Source of the DNA: Tistrella mobilis
GTDB taxonomy: Bacteria > Pseudomonadota > Alphaproteobacteria > Tistrellales > Tistrellaceae
Length of the DNA: 64,000 nucleotides
NCBI RefSeq assembly: GCF_039634785.1
Contig: NZ_JBBIAB010000008.1
Coordinates: 62,001-126,000 of the forward strand
Direction: 5' to 3'
A program made the translations under genes and the position numbers. The stretch's first letter is position 1, and each line of letters opens with the position of its first letter. This document shows, in pieces, positions 37,857 to 47,931 of this stretch. The notes beneath the pieces are model-generated. The model had not been told where the DNA came from and did no database searches. It saw only the letters and a program-made list of their open reading frames with translations.

Positions 37857-37925
37857 TCGGCACCGCGCGCGAAGCCCTGTTGCAGCCTTGCCGAGACGGT
37901 CTCGGAAAAGGTCCGCAAGCGGGCT

Positions 37926-37983
37926 TCAAGCGCTTGATTTCGCGGGGGACGGCGGTTGCGCACCGGGAGACGGGTGCTATAAC
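37926..37983 (+). promoter_or_regulatory. Putative sucC promoter with upstream palindrome
   Basis: TTGCGC (37956-37961) and TATAAC (37978-37983) are 16 bp apart, about 55 bp before sucC. The perfect 12-bp palindrome TCAAGCGCTTGA (37926-37937) lies 18 bp upstream of the -35 and could be an operator. A second palindrome, CCGAGACGGTCTCGG, lies at 37891-37905. The promoter would allow sucCDAB-lpd expression apart from mdh. Confidence 0.55.
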
Positions 37984-38035
37984 TGCAGGCGCCGGCACCT
38001 CCGCGGCTGATCGAGCGGTCTAGGGAAGAGGCTCA

Positions 38036-39205
38036 ATGAACATCCACGAATACCAAGCGAAGGCGCTCCTCGCGAAGTACGGCGTCGCGGTGCCCCGCGG
38101 CGGCGTCGCCTACACGCCGGAAGAGGCGGTCGAGGTCGCCAAGAGCCTGGGTGGCCCGGTCTGGGTCGTGAAGGCCCAGATCCACGCCGGCGGCCGCGGC
38201 AAGGCCGGCGGCGTCAAGGTCGTGAAGTCGCTCGACGACGTCGCTGCGACCGCGAAGAACATGCTCGGCATGACCCTGGTCACGCACCAGACCGGTCCCG
38301 AGGGCAAGGAAGTCAAGCGGGTCTACATCGAGGAAGGCTGCGACATCCGTCGTGAGCTGTATCTCGGCGTCGTCATCGACCGCGAGACCTCGTCGGTGAC
38401 CTTCATGGCCTCGACCGAAGGCGGCATGGAGATCGAAGAGGTCGCGAAAGAGACCCCTGAGAAGATCATCAAGGTGCCGGTCGACGTCATCACCGGCATG
38501 CAGCCCTTCCACGCCCGCAAGATCGCCTACGGCCTCGGCCTCGAAGGCAAGCAGGTGTCGGTTGCGACCAAGTTCATGCTCGCCATGTACCAGGCCGTGA
38601 TCGGGACCGATGCGAGCATCGTCGAAATCAACCCGCTGGTCGTGACCGGCGCGGGCGACGTCATCGCGCTCGACGCGAAGATGAATTTCGACGACAACGC
38701 CCTGTTCCGTCACAAGGACATCGAGGACCTGCGCGACGAGAGCGAGGAGGATCCCTCCGAGCTGGAAGCTTCGCGTCACGCCCTCAACTACATCAAGCTC
38801 GACGGCAACATCGGCTGCATGGTCAACGGCGCGGGTCTCGCGATGGCGACCATGGACATCATCAAGCTGTATGGCGGCGAGCCGGCGAACTTCCTGGACG
38901 TCGGTGGCGGTGCGACCCGCGAGCGCGTGACCACGGCCTTCAAGCTGATTCTCTCGGACCCCAATGTCGAGGGGATTCTCGTTAACATCTTTGGCGGTAT
39001 CATGCGTTGCGACGTGATCGCCGAGGGTGTCGTGGCTGCGGCCCGCGAGATCAGCCTCCAGGTTCCGCTGGTGGTGCGTCTCGAGGGCACGAACGTCGAG
39101 AAGGGCAAGGCGATCCTGGCCAATTCCGGCCTGCCGATCATGTCCGCCGACGATCTGGCCGACGCTGCCGAGAAGATCGTGAAAGCCGTGAAGGAGGCCG
39201 CCTGA
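38036..39205 (+). CDS. sucC: Succinyl-CoA synthetase, beta subunit
   Basis: A 389-residue ATP-grasp subunit that, with SucD, makes succinate and ATP or GTP from succinyl-CoA. The N terminus [17 protein letters not shown] and the ATP-grasp segment [16 protein letters not shown] are diagnostic. GGGAAGAGG precedes the ATG. The sucD start is two bases past the stop, so the subunits are translated together. Confidence 0.97.
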   Translation: MNIHEYQAKALLAKYGVAVPRGGVAYTPEEAVEVAKSLGGPVWVVKAQIHAGGRGKAGGVKVVKSLDDVAATAKNMLGMTLVTHQTGPEGKEVKRVYIEEGCDIRRELYLGVVIDRETSSVTFMASTEGGMEIEEVAKETPEKIIKVPVDVITGMQPFHARKIAYGLGLEGKQVSVATKFMLAMYQAVIGTDASIVEINPLVVTGAGDVIALDAKMNFDDNALFRHKDIEDLRDESEEDPSELEASRHALNYIKLDGNIGCMVNGAGLAMATMDIIKLYGGEPANFLDVGGGATRERVTTAFKLILSDPNVEGILVNIFGGIMRCDVIAEGVVAAAREISLQVPLVVRLEGTNVEKGKAILANSGLPIMSADDLADAAEKIVKAVKEAA

Positions 39206-39207
39206 CC

Positions 39208-40083
<876 letters not shown>

Positions 40084-40109
40084 CGGATCCACGAACCAGA
40101 CCCAAACCT

Positions 40110-40142
40110 GGAGAGGGCGCCGCGTAAGCGGCGCTCCCATTG
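40110..40142 (+). promoter_or_regulatory. Shine-Dalgarno, hairpin and TTG before sucA
   Basis: GGAGAGG (40110-40116) is followed by a hairpin GCGCCGC-GTAA-GCGGCGC (40117-40134), then 5 nt and a TTG at 40140; the ATG is at 40149. If folded, the stem brings the ribosome site next to the TTG. Alternatively GGAG could pair with CTCC (40134-40137) and block it. Either would regulate sucA translation. Confidence 0.5.
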
Positions 40143-40148
40143 CTCAAG

Positions 40149-43040
40149 ATGGCTGCGCAAAGCGAGCAACTTTCGTTCCTGTTCGGGAGCAACGGCGCCT
40201 TTATCGCCGATCTCTACGCGCGTTTCGTCCAGAACCCCATGTCGGTCGATGAGAGCTGGCAGGGGTTCTTCGCCGATCTGGGCGACGAAGCCGCGTCGGT
40301 GCTGGCCGAAGTCCGCGGTGCCCCCTGGGCGCCCGGCATCGTGCCCGGCACTGCGACCAACGGTCATGCCGACACCCTGGCCTTCAAGGCCGACGGCGCG
40401 ACCGGGCTGCGGGTCGGCCCGGTCAACGGCAAGACCGGCGAGCTTCCGACGGAACGTTCCGCAACGGTGGACAGCATTCGCCTGCTGATGCTGATCCGCG
40501 CCTATCGCGTGCGCGGCCATCTGGTGGCCAATCTGGATCCGCTCGGGCTTGAAACCCCGTCGGGCCATCCCGAGCTGGATCCGGCTTCCTACGGTTTCAC
40601 CGAGGACGACCTCGACCGCACTTTCTATGTCGACGGCGTGCTCGGCCTTGAGAACGCGACCCTCCGCGAGATCCTGCACAAGCTGCAGTCGACCTATTGC
40701 GGCAAGGTCGGCGTCGAATTCATGCACATCCAGTCGCCCGAGCAGAAGGCCTGGCTGCAGTCGCGCATCGAAGCCGACCGCCCCGAGCAGGCCTTCGATG
40801 CCGAGACCCGCAAGCGGATCTTCGGCCAGGTGGTGATTGCGGAAGGCTTCGAGCGCTTCCTGAACATCAAGTACACCGGCACCAAGCGCTTCTCGCTGGA
40901 AGGCGGCGAGGCCCTGGTTCCGGCGCTCGAGGCGATCCTCGAGAGTTCGTCGGATCTGGGCTGCGAAGAAGTCGTGCTGGGCATGCCGCATCGCGGCCGC
41001 CTGAACGTGTTGACCGCGGTGATGGGCAAGTCCTTCACGGCGGTGTTCAACGAGTTCAACGGCGGCTCGGCGACCCCTGAGGACGTCCAGGGTTCGGGCG
41101 ACGTGAAGTACCATCTGGGCACGTCGACCGACCGCACGCTCGCCAACGGCAAGACGGTGCATCTGTCGCTGACCGCCAACCCCTCGCATCTCGAGGCGGT
41201 GAACCCGGTGGTCGTCGGCAAGACCCGGGCGAAGCAGGGCCAGCGCGGCGACACCGACCGGGTGAAGGTGCTGAGCATCCTGCTGCATGGCGACGCGGCC
41301 TTTGCCGGCCAGGGCGTCGTGGCCGAATGCTTCGCGCTGTCGGAGCTGAAGGGCTACCGCACCGGCGGCACGGTCCACGTGATCGTGAACAACCAGATCG
41401 GTTTCACCACCAGCCCGAAATACTCGCGCTCCTCGCCCTATCCGTCGGATGTGGCGAAGATGGTCGATGCGCCGGTCTTCCATGTGAATGGCGACGATCC
41501 GGAGGCGGTGGTCTGGGTGGCGCGTCTGGCGGCTGAGTTCCGTCAGATCTTCCACAAGGACGTCGTTCTCGACATCTTCTGCTATCGCCGCCACGGCCAT
41601 AACGAGGCCGACGAGCCCTCGTTCACCCAGCCGCTGATGTACCGCAAGATCGCGCAGCACCCCACCCTGCTGCAGATCTATGGCGACCGGATGGTGAATG
41701 ACGGCGTCATGACCCGCGACGAGGTCGATGGCGCGCTCAAGAGTTTCCATCAGCGCCTCGAGCAGGATCTGGAGCAGTCCAGGACCTACAAGCCGAACAA
41801 GGCCGACTGGTTCGAGGGCGTGTGGAAGGGCTATGAGCGGGCGCCGAACGACGACCGCCGCGGCTCTACCGCCGTGTCGCTGGAGCGTCTGCGCGAGATC
41901 GGCTTCAAGCTGACCGACGTGCCCGAGGGCGTGAACGTCCACCGCAAGATCCAGCGTCAGCTGGGCCAGAAGCGCGAAGCGATCGCGAACGGCGAGGGGC
42001 TGGACTGGGCGCTCGGCGAGGCGCTGGCCTTCGGCACCCTGCTGACCGAGGGCTACCCCGTTCGCCTGTCGGGCCAGGATGTCGGCCGCGGCACCTTCTC
42101 GCACCGCCATTCGGTCCTGGTCGACCAGAAGACCGAAGAGCGCTATGTGCCGCTGAACAACCTCGGTGCCTCGGTGGGCTACGAGGTGGTGGACAGCCTG
42201 CTGTCGGAATATGCGGTGCTGGGCTTCGAATACGGCTATTCGCTGGCCGAGCCCAATGCGCTGGTGGTCTGGGAAGCCCAGTTCGGCGACTTCGTCAACG
42301 GTGCGCAGGTGATGATCGACCAGTTCATCAGCTCGGCCGAATCGAAGTGGCTGCGCATGTCGGGCCTGGTGATGCTGCTGCCCCATGGCTATGAAGGCCA
42401 GGGTCCTGAGCATTCCTCGGCGCGGCCCGAGCGGTTCCTGCAGCTCTATGGCGAGGACAACATCCAGGTCGCCAACTGCACGACGCCGTCGAACTACTTC
42501 CACATCCTGCGCCGGCAGATCCACCGCAAGTTCCGCAAGCCGCTGATCATGATGACGCCGAAGTCGCTTCTGCGTCACAAGCTGGCGGTGTCGAAACTGT
42601 CGGATATGGGCCCGGGCTCCAGCTTCCATCGGGTGCTGGGCGAAGTGGATCAGCTGCGCCATGCCGACAAGATCCGTCGGGTGCTGCTCTGCACCGGCAA
42701 GGTCTATTACGACCTGCTGGAAGAGCGCCGTGCCCGCGGCATCGAGGATGTCGCCATCATCCGCGTCGAGCAGCTGGCGCCGTTCCCGGCGACCTCGATC
42801 GCGGAAGAGCTGCGGCGCTATCCGAATGCCGAGGTGCTCTGGGTGCAGGAAGAGCCGAAGAACCAGGGCTACTGGTTCTTCATGAGCCCGCGCCTGGACG
42901 ACCTGATCGACAGCATGGGGGCTTCCGGCAAGCGCGTGCGCTATGCCGGCCGGCCCGAGGCGGCGGCACCTGCCACCGGCTCGCACCACAAGCATGTCGC
43001 AGAACAAAAGGCGCTGATCGACGACGCACTGGCGGGCTGA
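40149..43040 (+). CDS. sucA: 2-oxoglutarate dehydrogenase E1 component
   Basis: A 963-residue thiamine-diphosphate enzyme that decarboxylates 2-oxoglutarate and transfers the succinyl group to OdhB. The N-terminal segment (YARFVQNPMSVDESWQGFFAD) matches E1o proteins, and GMPHRGRLNVL, HLGTSTDR and VNNQIGFTTSP belong to the ThDP domain. I give the ATG at 40149 (MAAQSEQLSFL). A TTG at 40140 adds three residues and is better placed relative to the hairpin-separated GGAGAGG. The gene ends 13 bp before a strong hairpin. Confidence 0.95.
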   Translation: MAAQSEQLSFLFGSNGAFIADLYARFVQNPMSVDESWQGFFADLGDEAASVLAEVRGAPWAPGIVPGTATNGHADTLAFKADGATGLRVGPVNGKTGELPTERSATVDSIRLLMLIRAYRVRGHLVANLDPLGLETPSGHPELDPASYGFTEDDLDRTFYVDGVLGLENATLREILHKLQSTYCGKVGVEFMHIQSPEQKAWLQSRIEADRPEQAFDAETRKRIFGQVVIAEGFERFLNIKYTGTKRFSLEGGEALVPALEAILESSSDLGCEEVVLGMPHRGRLNVLTAVMGKSFTAVFNEFNGGSATPEDVQGSGDVKYHLGTSTDRTLANGKTVHLSLTANPSHLEAVNPVVVGKTRAKQGQRGDTDRVKVLSILLHGDAAFAGQGVVAECFALSELKGYRTGGTVHVIVNNQIGFTTSPKYSRSSPYPSDVAKMVDAPVFHVNGDDPEAVVWVARLAAEFRQIFHKDVVLDIFCYRRHGHNEADEPSFTQPLMYRKIAQHPTLLQIYGDRMVNDGVMTRDEVDGALKSFHQRLEQDLEQSRTYKPNKADWFEGVWKGYERAPNDDRRGSTAVSLERLREIGFKLTDVPEGVNVHRKIQRQLGQKREAIANGEGLDWALGEALAFGTLLTEGYPVRLSGQDVGRGTFSHRHSVLVDQKTEERYVPLNNLGASVGYEVVDSLLSEYAVLGFEYGYSLAEPNALVVWEAQFGDFVNGAQVMIDQFISSAESKWLRMSGLVMLLPHGYEGQGPEHSSARPERFLQLYGEDNIQVANCTTPSNYFHILRRQIHRKFRKPLIMMTPKSLLRHKLAVSKLSDMGPGSSFHRVLGEVDQLRHADKIRRVLLCTGKVYYDLLEERRARGIEDVAIIRVEQLAPFPATSIAEELRRYPNAEVLWVQEEPKNQGYWFFMSPRLDDLIDSMGASGKRVRYAGRPEAAAPATGSHHKHVAEQKALIDDALAG

Positions 43041-43053
43041 TCGCCGGGAACAT

Positions 43054-43078
43054 GGGCCGCATGCGTCGCATGCGGCCC
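43054..43078 (+). terminator. Palindromic hairpin after sucA
   Basis: A perfect odd palindrome: GGGCCGCATGCG, one T, CGCATGCGGCCC. It starts 13 bp past the sucA stop and is followed by TTCTCGT. It may act as a partial terminator or mRNA stabiliser between sucA and odhB. Confidence 0.6.
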
Positions 43079-43185
43079 TTCTCGTGCGTTAATGCCTTGT
43101 CATCCGTGCGCGGATACGCCACCTAAGCCACGTGTTGTAGCTTCCCGGCCGTCGATGCCGGGACATGAACGAAATCGGGATCGTG

Positions 43186-44412
43186 ATGAGCGTCGAGATC
43201 AAAGTTCCGAGCCTGGGCGAATCGGTTACCGAGGCCACCATCGGCCAGTGGTTCAAGAAGGTCGGTGACCGTGTCGAGGCCGATGAGCCGCTGGTGGAGC
43301 TGGAGACCGACAAGGTCACCCTCGAAGTCAATGCCCCCGCATCGGGCGTGCTGACCGATATCCTGGCCGAGGAAGGTGCCGACGTCGAAGTCGGTGCGCT
43401 GCTGGGGGTGATCGGCGAGGGCCAGGGTGCCGCTGCCGCGAAGCCCGCCGAGGCGCCGAAGAAGGCCGAGGCCCCCAAGCCTGCACCGGCTGCCGCCCCC
43501 GCCGCCGAAAAGATCCTGTCGCCCGCGGCCCGCAAGGCGGCCGGCGATGCCGGTATCGATGCCGGTTCGGTCGAGGGCACCGGCCGTGACGGCCGGGTCA
43601 TGAAGGACGATGTGCAGCGCGCCGCTGCGGCCCAGCCTGCCGCCCCGGTCCAGTCTGCCGCTCCGGCCCGGCCCGCTGCCGCCCCGGCGGCCAAGGCCGC
43701 CCAGCCGGCCGGCGAGCGCGAGACCCGCGTGCGCATGACCAAGCTGCGCCGCCGCATCGCCGAGCGCCTGAAGGATGCCCAGAACACCGCCGCGATCCTG
43801 ACCACCTATAACGAGGTGGACATGTCGCAGGTGATGGCGCTGCGCAACCGCTATAAGGACGGCTTCGAGAAGAAGCACGGCGTGAAGCTGGGCTTCATGT
43901 CGTTCTTCGTGAAGGCCGCGATCGCGGGCCTGAAGGAGTATCCGGCGGTCAACGCCCAGATCGACGGCGACGAGCTGATCTACAAGAACCACTACGACAT
44001 CGGCGTTGCCGTCGGCACCGAGCAGGGCCTGGTGGTTCCGGTGGTGCGCGATGCCGACCAGCTGTCCTTCGCCGGCGTCGAGGCGACCATCAACGCGCTC
44101 GGCGTGAAGGCCCGCGACGGCAAGCTCACGATGGAAGAGCTGACCGGCGGCACCTTCACCATCTCGAACGGTGGGGTGTACGGCTCGCTGATGTCGTCGC
44201 CGATCCTGAACCCGCCGCAGTCGGGCATCCTGGGCATGCACAAGATCCAGGAGCGTCCGATGGCCGAGAAGGGGCAGGTCGTGATCCGTCCGATGATGTA
44301 TCTGGCGCTGTCCTACGACCACCGCATCATCGACGGCAAGGAAGCGGTGAGCTTCCTGGTGCGCGTCAAGGAATGCATCGAGAACCCGGAGCGGCTGCTG
44401 TTCGATCTCTGA
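43186..44412 (+). CDS. odhB: Dihydrolipoamide succinyltransferase (E2)
   Basis: A 408-residue E2 of the 2-oxoglutarate dehydrogenase complex. The lipoyl domain carries ETDKVT with the lipoylated Lys43. An Ala/Pro-rich linker leads to the E1/E3-binding domain (about 108-145, LSPAARKAA...[12 protein letters not shown]), and a second linker to the catalytic domain, with the active His in [13 protein letters not shown] chose the ATG at 43186; a start at 43165 would add seven residues. It lies 145 bp after sucA, past a hairpin. Confidence 0.95.
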   Translation: MSVEIKVPSLGESVTEATIGQWFKKVGDRVEADEPLVELETDKVTLEVNAPASGVLTDILAEEGADVEVGALLGVIGEGQGAAAAKPAEAPKKAEAPKPAPAAAPAAEKILSPAARKAAGDAGIDAGSVEGTGRDGRVMKDDVQRAAAAQPAAPVQSAAPARPAAAPAAKAAQPAGERETRVRMTKLRRRIAERLKDAQNTAAILTTYNEVDMSQVMALRNRYKDGFEKKHGVKLGFMSFFVKAAIAGLKEYPAVNAQIDGDELIYKNHYDIGVAVGTEQGLVVPVVRDADQLSFAGVEATINALGVKARDGKLTMEELTGGTFTISNGGVYGSLMSSPILNPPQSGILGMHKIQERPMAEKGQVVIRPMMYLALSYDHRIIDGKEAVSFLVRVKECIENPERLLFDL

Positions 44413-44433
44413 TCGACGCGCAGATCCCTCCCG

Positions 44434-44462
44434 CGCCCGCCGCCTTCATCCGGCGGCGGGCG
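44434..44462 (+). other. Intercistronic hairpin between odhB and lpd
   Basis: CGCCCGCCGCC / GGCGGCGGGCG makes a perfect 11-bp stem with a 7-nt loop, ending 25 bp before the lpd ATG. The downstream TTCCGACTTCTT is T-rich but not a clean T-run, so it may attenuate rather than terminate. Confidence 0.6.
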
Positions 44463-44487
44463 TTCCGACTTCTTGAGGATGCATGAG

Positions 44488-45900
44488 ATGAGCGATACCC
44501 AATCCTTCGACGTCGTCATCATCGGCGGCGGCCCCGGCGGTTACATTGCGGCGATCCGCGCGGCCCAGCTGGGGCTCAAGACCGCCTGCGTCGAGAAGCG
44601 CGGCGCGCTGGGCGGCACCTGCCTGAATGTCGGCTGCATTCCGTCGAAGGCGCTGCTGCAGTCGTCGGAGCTTTATGCCGAGACGAAGCATGGGCTGGAC
44701 GAGCATGGCGTGAAGCTGTCGGGTGTCGAACTCGACCTCGCCGCGATGATGACCCGCAAGGGCAAGGTCGTCTCCCAGCTGACCGGCGGTATCGAAGGCC
44801 TGTTCAAGAAGAACAAGGTCACCTATTTCAAGGGCGCCGGCCGTTTCGTCGACGCGACCACCATCGAGGTGGCGCTGAACGACGGCGGCACCGAGACGAT
44901 CAAGGCCCGCGAGACGATCATCGCCACCGGGTCGACCCATGTCGACCTGCCGGGCGTCGAGATCGACGAGAAGCGGATCGTGAGTTCGACCGGCGCGCTC
45001 GAGTTCGAGAAAGTGCCGGGCCGTCTGGTCGTGATCGGCGGCGGCGTCATCGGCCTGGAACTCGGCTCGGTCTGGAGCCGCCTCGGCTCGGCGGTGACCG
45101 TCGTCGAGTTCATGGACCGGATCACGCCCGAGATGGATGGCGAGGTCTCCAAGCAGTTCCAGCGCATCCTGGGCCGCCAGGGCCTGAAGTTCCGCCTGTC
45201 GACCAAGGTCACCGGCGCCGATACCTCGGGTGAGGCGATCAGGCTGACGGTCGAGCCGGCCAAGGGCGGCGATGCCGAGACCATCGAGGCGGATGCCGTG
45301 CTGGTCGCCATCGGCCGCAAGCCCTATACCGAGGGCCTCGGCCTTGAGGCCGTGGGCATCGAGACCGGCCCGCGCGGCCGGATCGAGGTCGACGATCATT
45401 TCCGCACCAATGTGCCGAACATCCGCGCCATCGGCGACGTGATCAAGGGCCCCATGCTCGCCCACAAGGCCGAGGAAGAGGGCGTGATCGTGGCCGAGAT
45501 GATCGCCGGCCAGTCGGGGCATATCGACTACAACCTGATCCCGGGTGTGATCTACACCTGGCCGGAAGTCGCCAGCGTCGGCCGGACCGAGGAACAGCTC
45601 AAGGCCGACGGCATCGCCTACAAGCCCGGCAAGTTCCCCTTCTCGGCCAACAGCCGCGCCCGCGCGGTGGGCGAGACCGACGGCTTCGTGAAGATCCTGG
45701 CCGATGCCGAGACCGACCGGATTCTGGGCGCCCACATCATCGGCCCCGATGCCGGCACCCTGATCTCCGAGCTGGTGCTCGCCATGGAGTTCAAGGCCAG
45801 CGCCGAGGACATCGCCCGCACCAGCCATGCCCATCCGACCCTCGAAGAGGCGGTGAAGGAAGCGGCGCTGGCGGTGGACGGCCGCACGCTCAACATGTAA
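44488..45900 (+). CDS. lpd: Dihydrolipoamide dehydrogenase (E3)
   Basis: A 470-residue flavoprotein that reoxidises the E2 lipoyl group with NAD. The FAD motif is IGGGPGGY near residue 12, and the redox disulfide is CLNVGC (Cys45, Cys50). The NAD motif is GGGVIGLE, and the active-site His-Glu pair is in SHAHPTLEE near residue 448. GAGGA at 44475-44479 supports the ATG at 44488 over the TTG at 44473 or ATG at 44479. It closes the TCA cluster and is followed by a strong terminator. Confidence 0.96.
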   Translation: MSDTQSFDVVIIGGGPGGYIAAIRAAQLGLKTACVEKRGALGGTCLNVGCIPSKALLQSSELYAETKHGLDEHGVKLSGVELDLAAMMTRKGKVVSQLTGGIEGLFKKNKVTYFKGAGRFVDATTIEVALNDGGTETIKARETIIATGSTHVDLPGVEIDEKRIVSSTGALEFEKVPGRLVVIGGGVIGLELGSVWSRLGSAVTVVEFMDRITPEMDGEVSKQFQRILGRQGLKFRLSTKVTGADTSGEAIRLTVEPAKGGDAETIEADAVLVAIGRKPYTEGLGLEAVGIETGPRGRIEVDDHFRTNVPNIRAIGDVIKGPMLAHKAEEEGVIVAEMIAGQSGHIDYNLIPGVIYTWPEVASVGRTEEQLKADGIAYKPGKFPFSANSRARAVGETDGFVKILADAETDRILGAHIIGPDAGTLISELVLAMEFKASAEDIARTSHAHPTLEEAVKEAALAVDGRTLNM

Positions 45901-45939
45901 AGAAAATATCACGTGGCCATATGGTCGCGGGATTATCTT

Positions 45940-45984
45940 CGCACAAACGCCCGGCAGCGATCTGCGCTGCCGGGCGTTTGTGCG
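45940..45984. terminator. Strong bidirectional terminator after lpd
   Basis: A perfect 20-bp stem (45940-45959 paired with 45965-45984) has the 5-nt loop ATCTG. The arm begins CGCACAAACGCCC. It lies between convergent genes lpd and the small periplasmic gene at 46009. No T-tract follows on the plus strand. Confidence 0.8.
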
Positions 45985-46008
45985 TGGGGGGCCGGCTCCG
46001 GCGCGGCG

Positions 46009-46470
46009 TCAGCGCGCCTTGCGGATTTCCGCGACGATCTGCCGCCTGGCCTCGAGGGACGCATCGGCCAGCGTCTCGACGAAGATGTCGATCACCAGAT
46101 CGGCGGAGCGGCTGCGGATGGATCGGGCTTCGTTGAAAGCCGCATGCAGGGCGGCGCGGTCCACCTCGGGCTTTTCGATCTCGGTCATGACGGCGATCAT
46201 CGCCTGGCGGAAAGCCATGTCCTCCGCCGCCATCGCCGGCTGCCGCGCTGCATAAAGAGCCGTCAATCTGGCGCCTTCTGCCGGCGGCAGGCGGTTTGAG
46301 ATCATCTCCACCAGGCGTGCGGCGCGCGGCGCCATATCCCGGCCGAAGGGGCGGGCAGGCTCGGCGAGGAGCAGATATGCCGCGACCGCGAGGTTGGCCG
46401 CGACCGACAGGACAAGGGCCAGCCGCTCTGCACGGGGGCGCCGCAGGCGGTGGATGAGCGGACGGATCAC
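46009..46470 (-). CDS. Small periplasmic sensor-like protein (heavy-metal-resistance/Spy type)
   Basis: A 153-residue protein with a basic N terminus, one membrane helix (about 19-36) and a mostly helical, charged periplasmic part. The layout (helix anchor, then MISNRLPPAEGARLTALYAA and an ARSIRSRSADLVIDIFVE-like helix) resembles the CnrX/CzcE-like or Spy/CpxP-like 'heavy-metal resistance' family. Family assignment is moderate. It starts with GTG overlapping the stop of the anti-sigma-like gene (GTGA), the last gene of a four-gene operon. Confidence 0.65.
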   Translation of the reverse strand: MIRPLIHRLRRPRAERLALVLSVAANLAVAAYLLLAEPARPFGRDMAPRAARLVEMISNRLPPAEGARLTALYAARQPAMAAEDMAFRQAMIAVMTEIEKPEVDRAALHAAFNEARSIRSRSADLVIDIFVETLADASLEARRQIVAEIRKAR

Positions 46471-46877
46471 CGGACGGCTCCATCAAGCAGAATAAGATCG
46501 CTGTCGAACAGCAGGGTCATCATGGCCGCACCATCCGCCGTGCCGGGCAGGCCGTGCAGGCCGATGGCGAGCAGGATGGCCGCGGCGCCGGCCAGGGCGG
46601 CCAGCGGCCAGCCGATACGGCCCGCCCGCCCGGCCCCCTGGCGGGATGTCTTAAGCCGATGCCCCACGGCCGCGATCGCCGCGGCGACCTCCCGGTCGGG
46701 GATCTGCGGGGCCGTGTTCAGGAGGGCGGCATCCAGTGCGGCCGCCCTGGCGAGCGGAACCAGCAGATCGGGATGCGCCTCCAGGCAGGCGCGTGCCGCC
46801 GCCTGCCGGTCTTCGGGCCAGCGGGAGATATCGGCACCCCAGGCATCGAGCAGCCGGCGGAAGCTGTCTGGGGTCAT
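46467..46877 (-). CDS. Membrane anti-sigma-factor-like protein
   Basis: A 136-residue protein. A cytosolic N-terminal domain (MTPDSFRRLLDAWGADISRWPEDRQAAA) precedes one membrane helix (about residues 91-110, PLAALAGAAAILLAIGL), and a short periplasmic tail follows. This is the usual build for a factor that sequesters an ECF sigma factor at the membrane. Its start overlaps the sigma gene's end by four bases (ATGA at 46874-46877). The call rests mainly on context; the family itself is not strongly conserved. Confidence 0.7.
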   Translation of the reverse strand: MTPDSFRRLLDAWGADISRWPEDRQAAARACLEAHPDLLVPLARAAALDAALLNTAPQIPDREVAAAIAAVGHRLKTSRQGAGRAGRIGWPLAALAGAAAILLAIGLHGLPGTADGAAMMTLLFDSDLILLDGAVR

Positions 46878-47449
46878 GATCCGATCTCCTTCCGGCTGGC
46901 CCGGGCGTCCGGGTCGATGGGGGTGAGGGCGTGTCGCAACTTGCGGCGCGCCCGTGCAAGCAGGCTCTCGAAGGCATCTTCGCTGATCTCCAGGATCCGG
47001 GCGCAGTCGCGGCCGGCAATGCCTTCGTAATGGAACAGCACGATCGCCGCGCGCTGACGCGGGTCCAGCCGGTCGATCCCGGCCTGAAGCCGGGCCTCGC
47101 GTTCCGCCCCGATCAGGCGGGTAAGGGCGTCGGGTGCGGTATCGACGACGGCATCGGCGGTCTCCAGCGCCAGCGCGGCCGGTCGCCGTCGCCGGTCGAG
47201 GGTGAGGTTCAGCACGATCCGGGCGAACCAGGCCGTGAAGCTGCCGCGTGCCGGATCGAAGCGGCCGGCATGGGTCCAGAGCCGCAGAAAGGCATCCTGC
47301 GCGATTTCGTCGGCATCGGCGGGATTGCGGCCGACGCCCCGCGCGATGCCGATGGCACGCCGCATATGGCGCGCCATCAGCAGGGCGAAAGCGGTATGAT
47401 CCCCCGCTGCCACGCGGCCGATCAGGACATCGTCTTCGGGGTCCTCCAT
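46874..47449 (-). CDS. ECF RNA polymerase sigma factor
   Basis: A 191-residue extracytoplasmic-function sigma factor. Region 2 shows DADEIAQDAFLRLWTHAGRFDPARGSFTAWFARI, and region 4 is the RLDPRQRAAIVLFHYEGIAGRDCARILEISEDAFESLLARARRKL helix-turn-helix. It directs RNA polymerase to a set of stress genes. It is co-translated with its likely anti-sigma partner, and the EF-hand gene is three bases upstream, so calcium or metal stress is a plausible signal. Confidence 0.85.
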   Translation of the reverse strand: MEDPEDDVLIGRVAAGDHTAFALLMARHMRRAIGIARGVGRNPADADEIAQDAFLRLWTHAGRFDPARGSFTAWFARIVLNLTLDRRRRPAALALETADAVVDTAPDALTRLIGAEREARLQAGIDRLDPRQRAAIVLFHYEGIAGRDCARILEISEDAFESLLARARRKLRHALTPIDPDARASRKEIGS

Positions 47450-47452
47450 GCC

Positions 47453-47770
47453 TCACTCGGGTTTGCGGGCGTCCCATTCCGCCTGGGACAGGCTACCGTC
47501 GCCATCGGCATCCAGCGACCGGAAGCGGCGGTCGAGCATGTCGGTGCGTCGCCCTTCCGGCAGTTCGGCAAGGCGCTTCGCCGCCCGGCTTTCGCCGGCC
47601 GCGATCTGGGCCGACACCATCCTGCCCCATTCCTCGCGGCTGAGCTGTGCATTCCCGTCGGTATCGATCGAGGTGAAGGTCGGCGGTTCGGCTGCGCCGC
47701 CATGGCCGGGCAGGCCGGCGGCAAGGGCAAGGCAGGCGGTCAGGAGAAGGCGGCGGTGGTGGCTGGTCAT
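47453..47770 (-). CDS. Secreted EF-hand protein
   Basis: A 105-residue protein with a Sec signal peptide (about residues 1-26) and two EF-hand loops, DTDGNAQLSREE (about 36-47) and DADGDGSLSQAE (about 86-97). Both have Asp or Asn at the first, third and fifth positions and Glu at the twelfth, so they should bind Ca2+. It sits three bases upstream of the ECF sigma gene and is the first gene of the operon. It may sense or buffer calcium in the periplasm. Confidence 0.82.
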   Translation of the reverse strand: MTSHHRRLLLTACLALAAGLPGHGGAAEPPTFTSIDTDGNAQLSREEWGRMVSAQIAAGESRAAKRLAELPEGRRTDMLDRRFRSLDADGDGSLSQAEWDARKPE

Positions 47771-47931
47771 CGGATGTCTCCGCTCTGATGGACAGGCTCA
47801 CCCCCTCTACGCCCGGGTGCCGGCGTTTCCGTCGCGGGGTCTTCTGATTTCGGAAGAAGCCGGGTATCGTCCTTCGCGGCTGTCCTGCCCTTGCGGCACA
47901 GCCGCGCGTGTGGAGACATGGGATCGACGGC

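Noticed and set aside
45901-46008. Small RNA gene in the lpd downstream region
   Set aside because: Only a single perfect terminator-like hairpin is present, without promoter or further structure.
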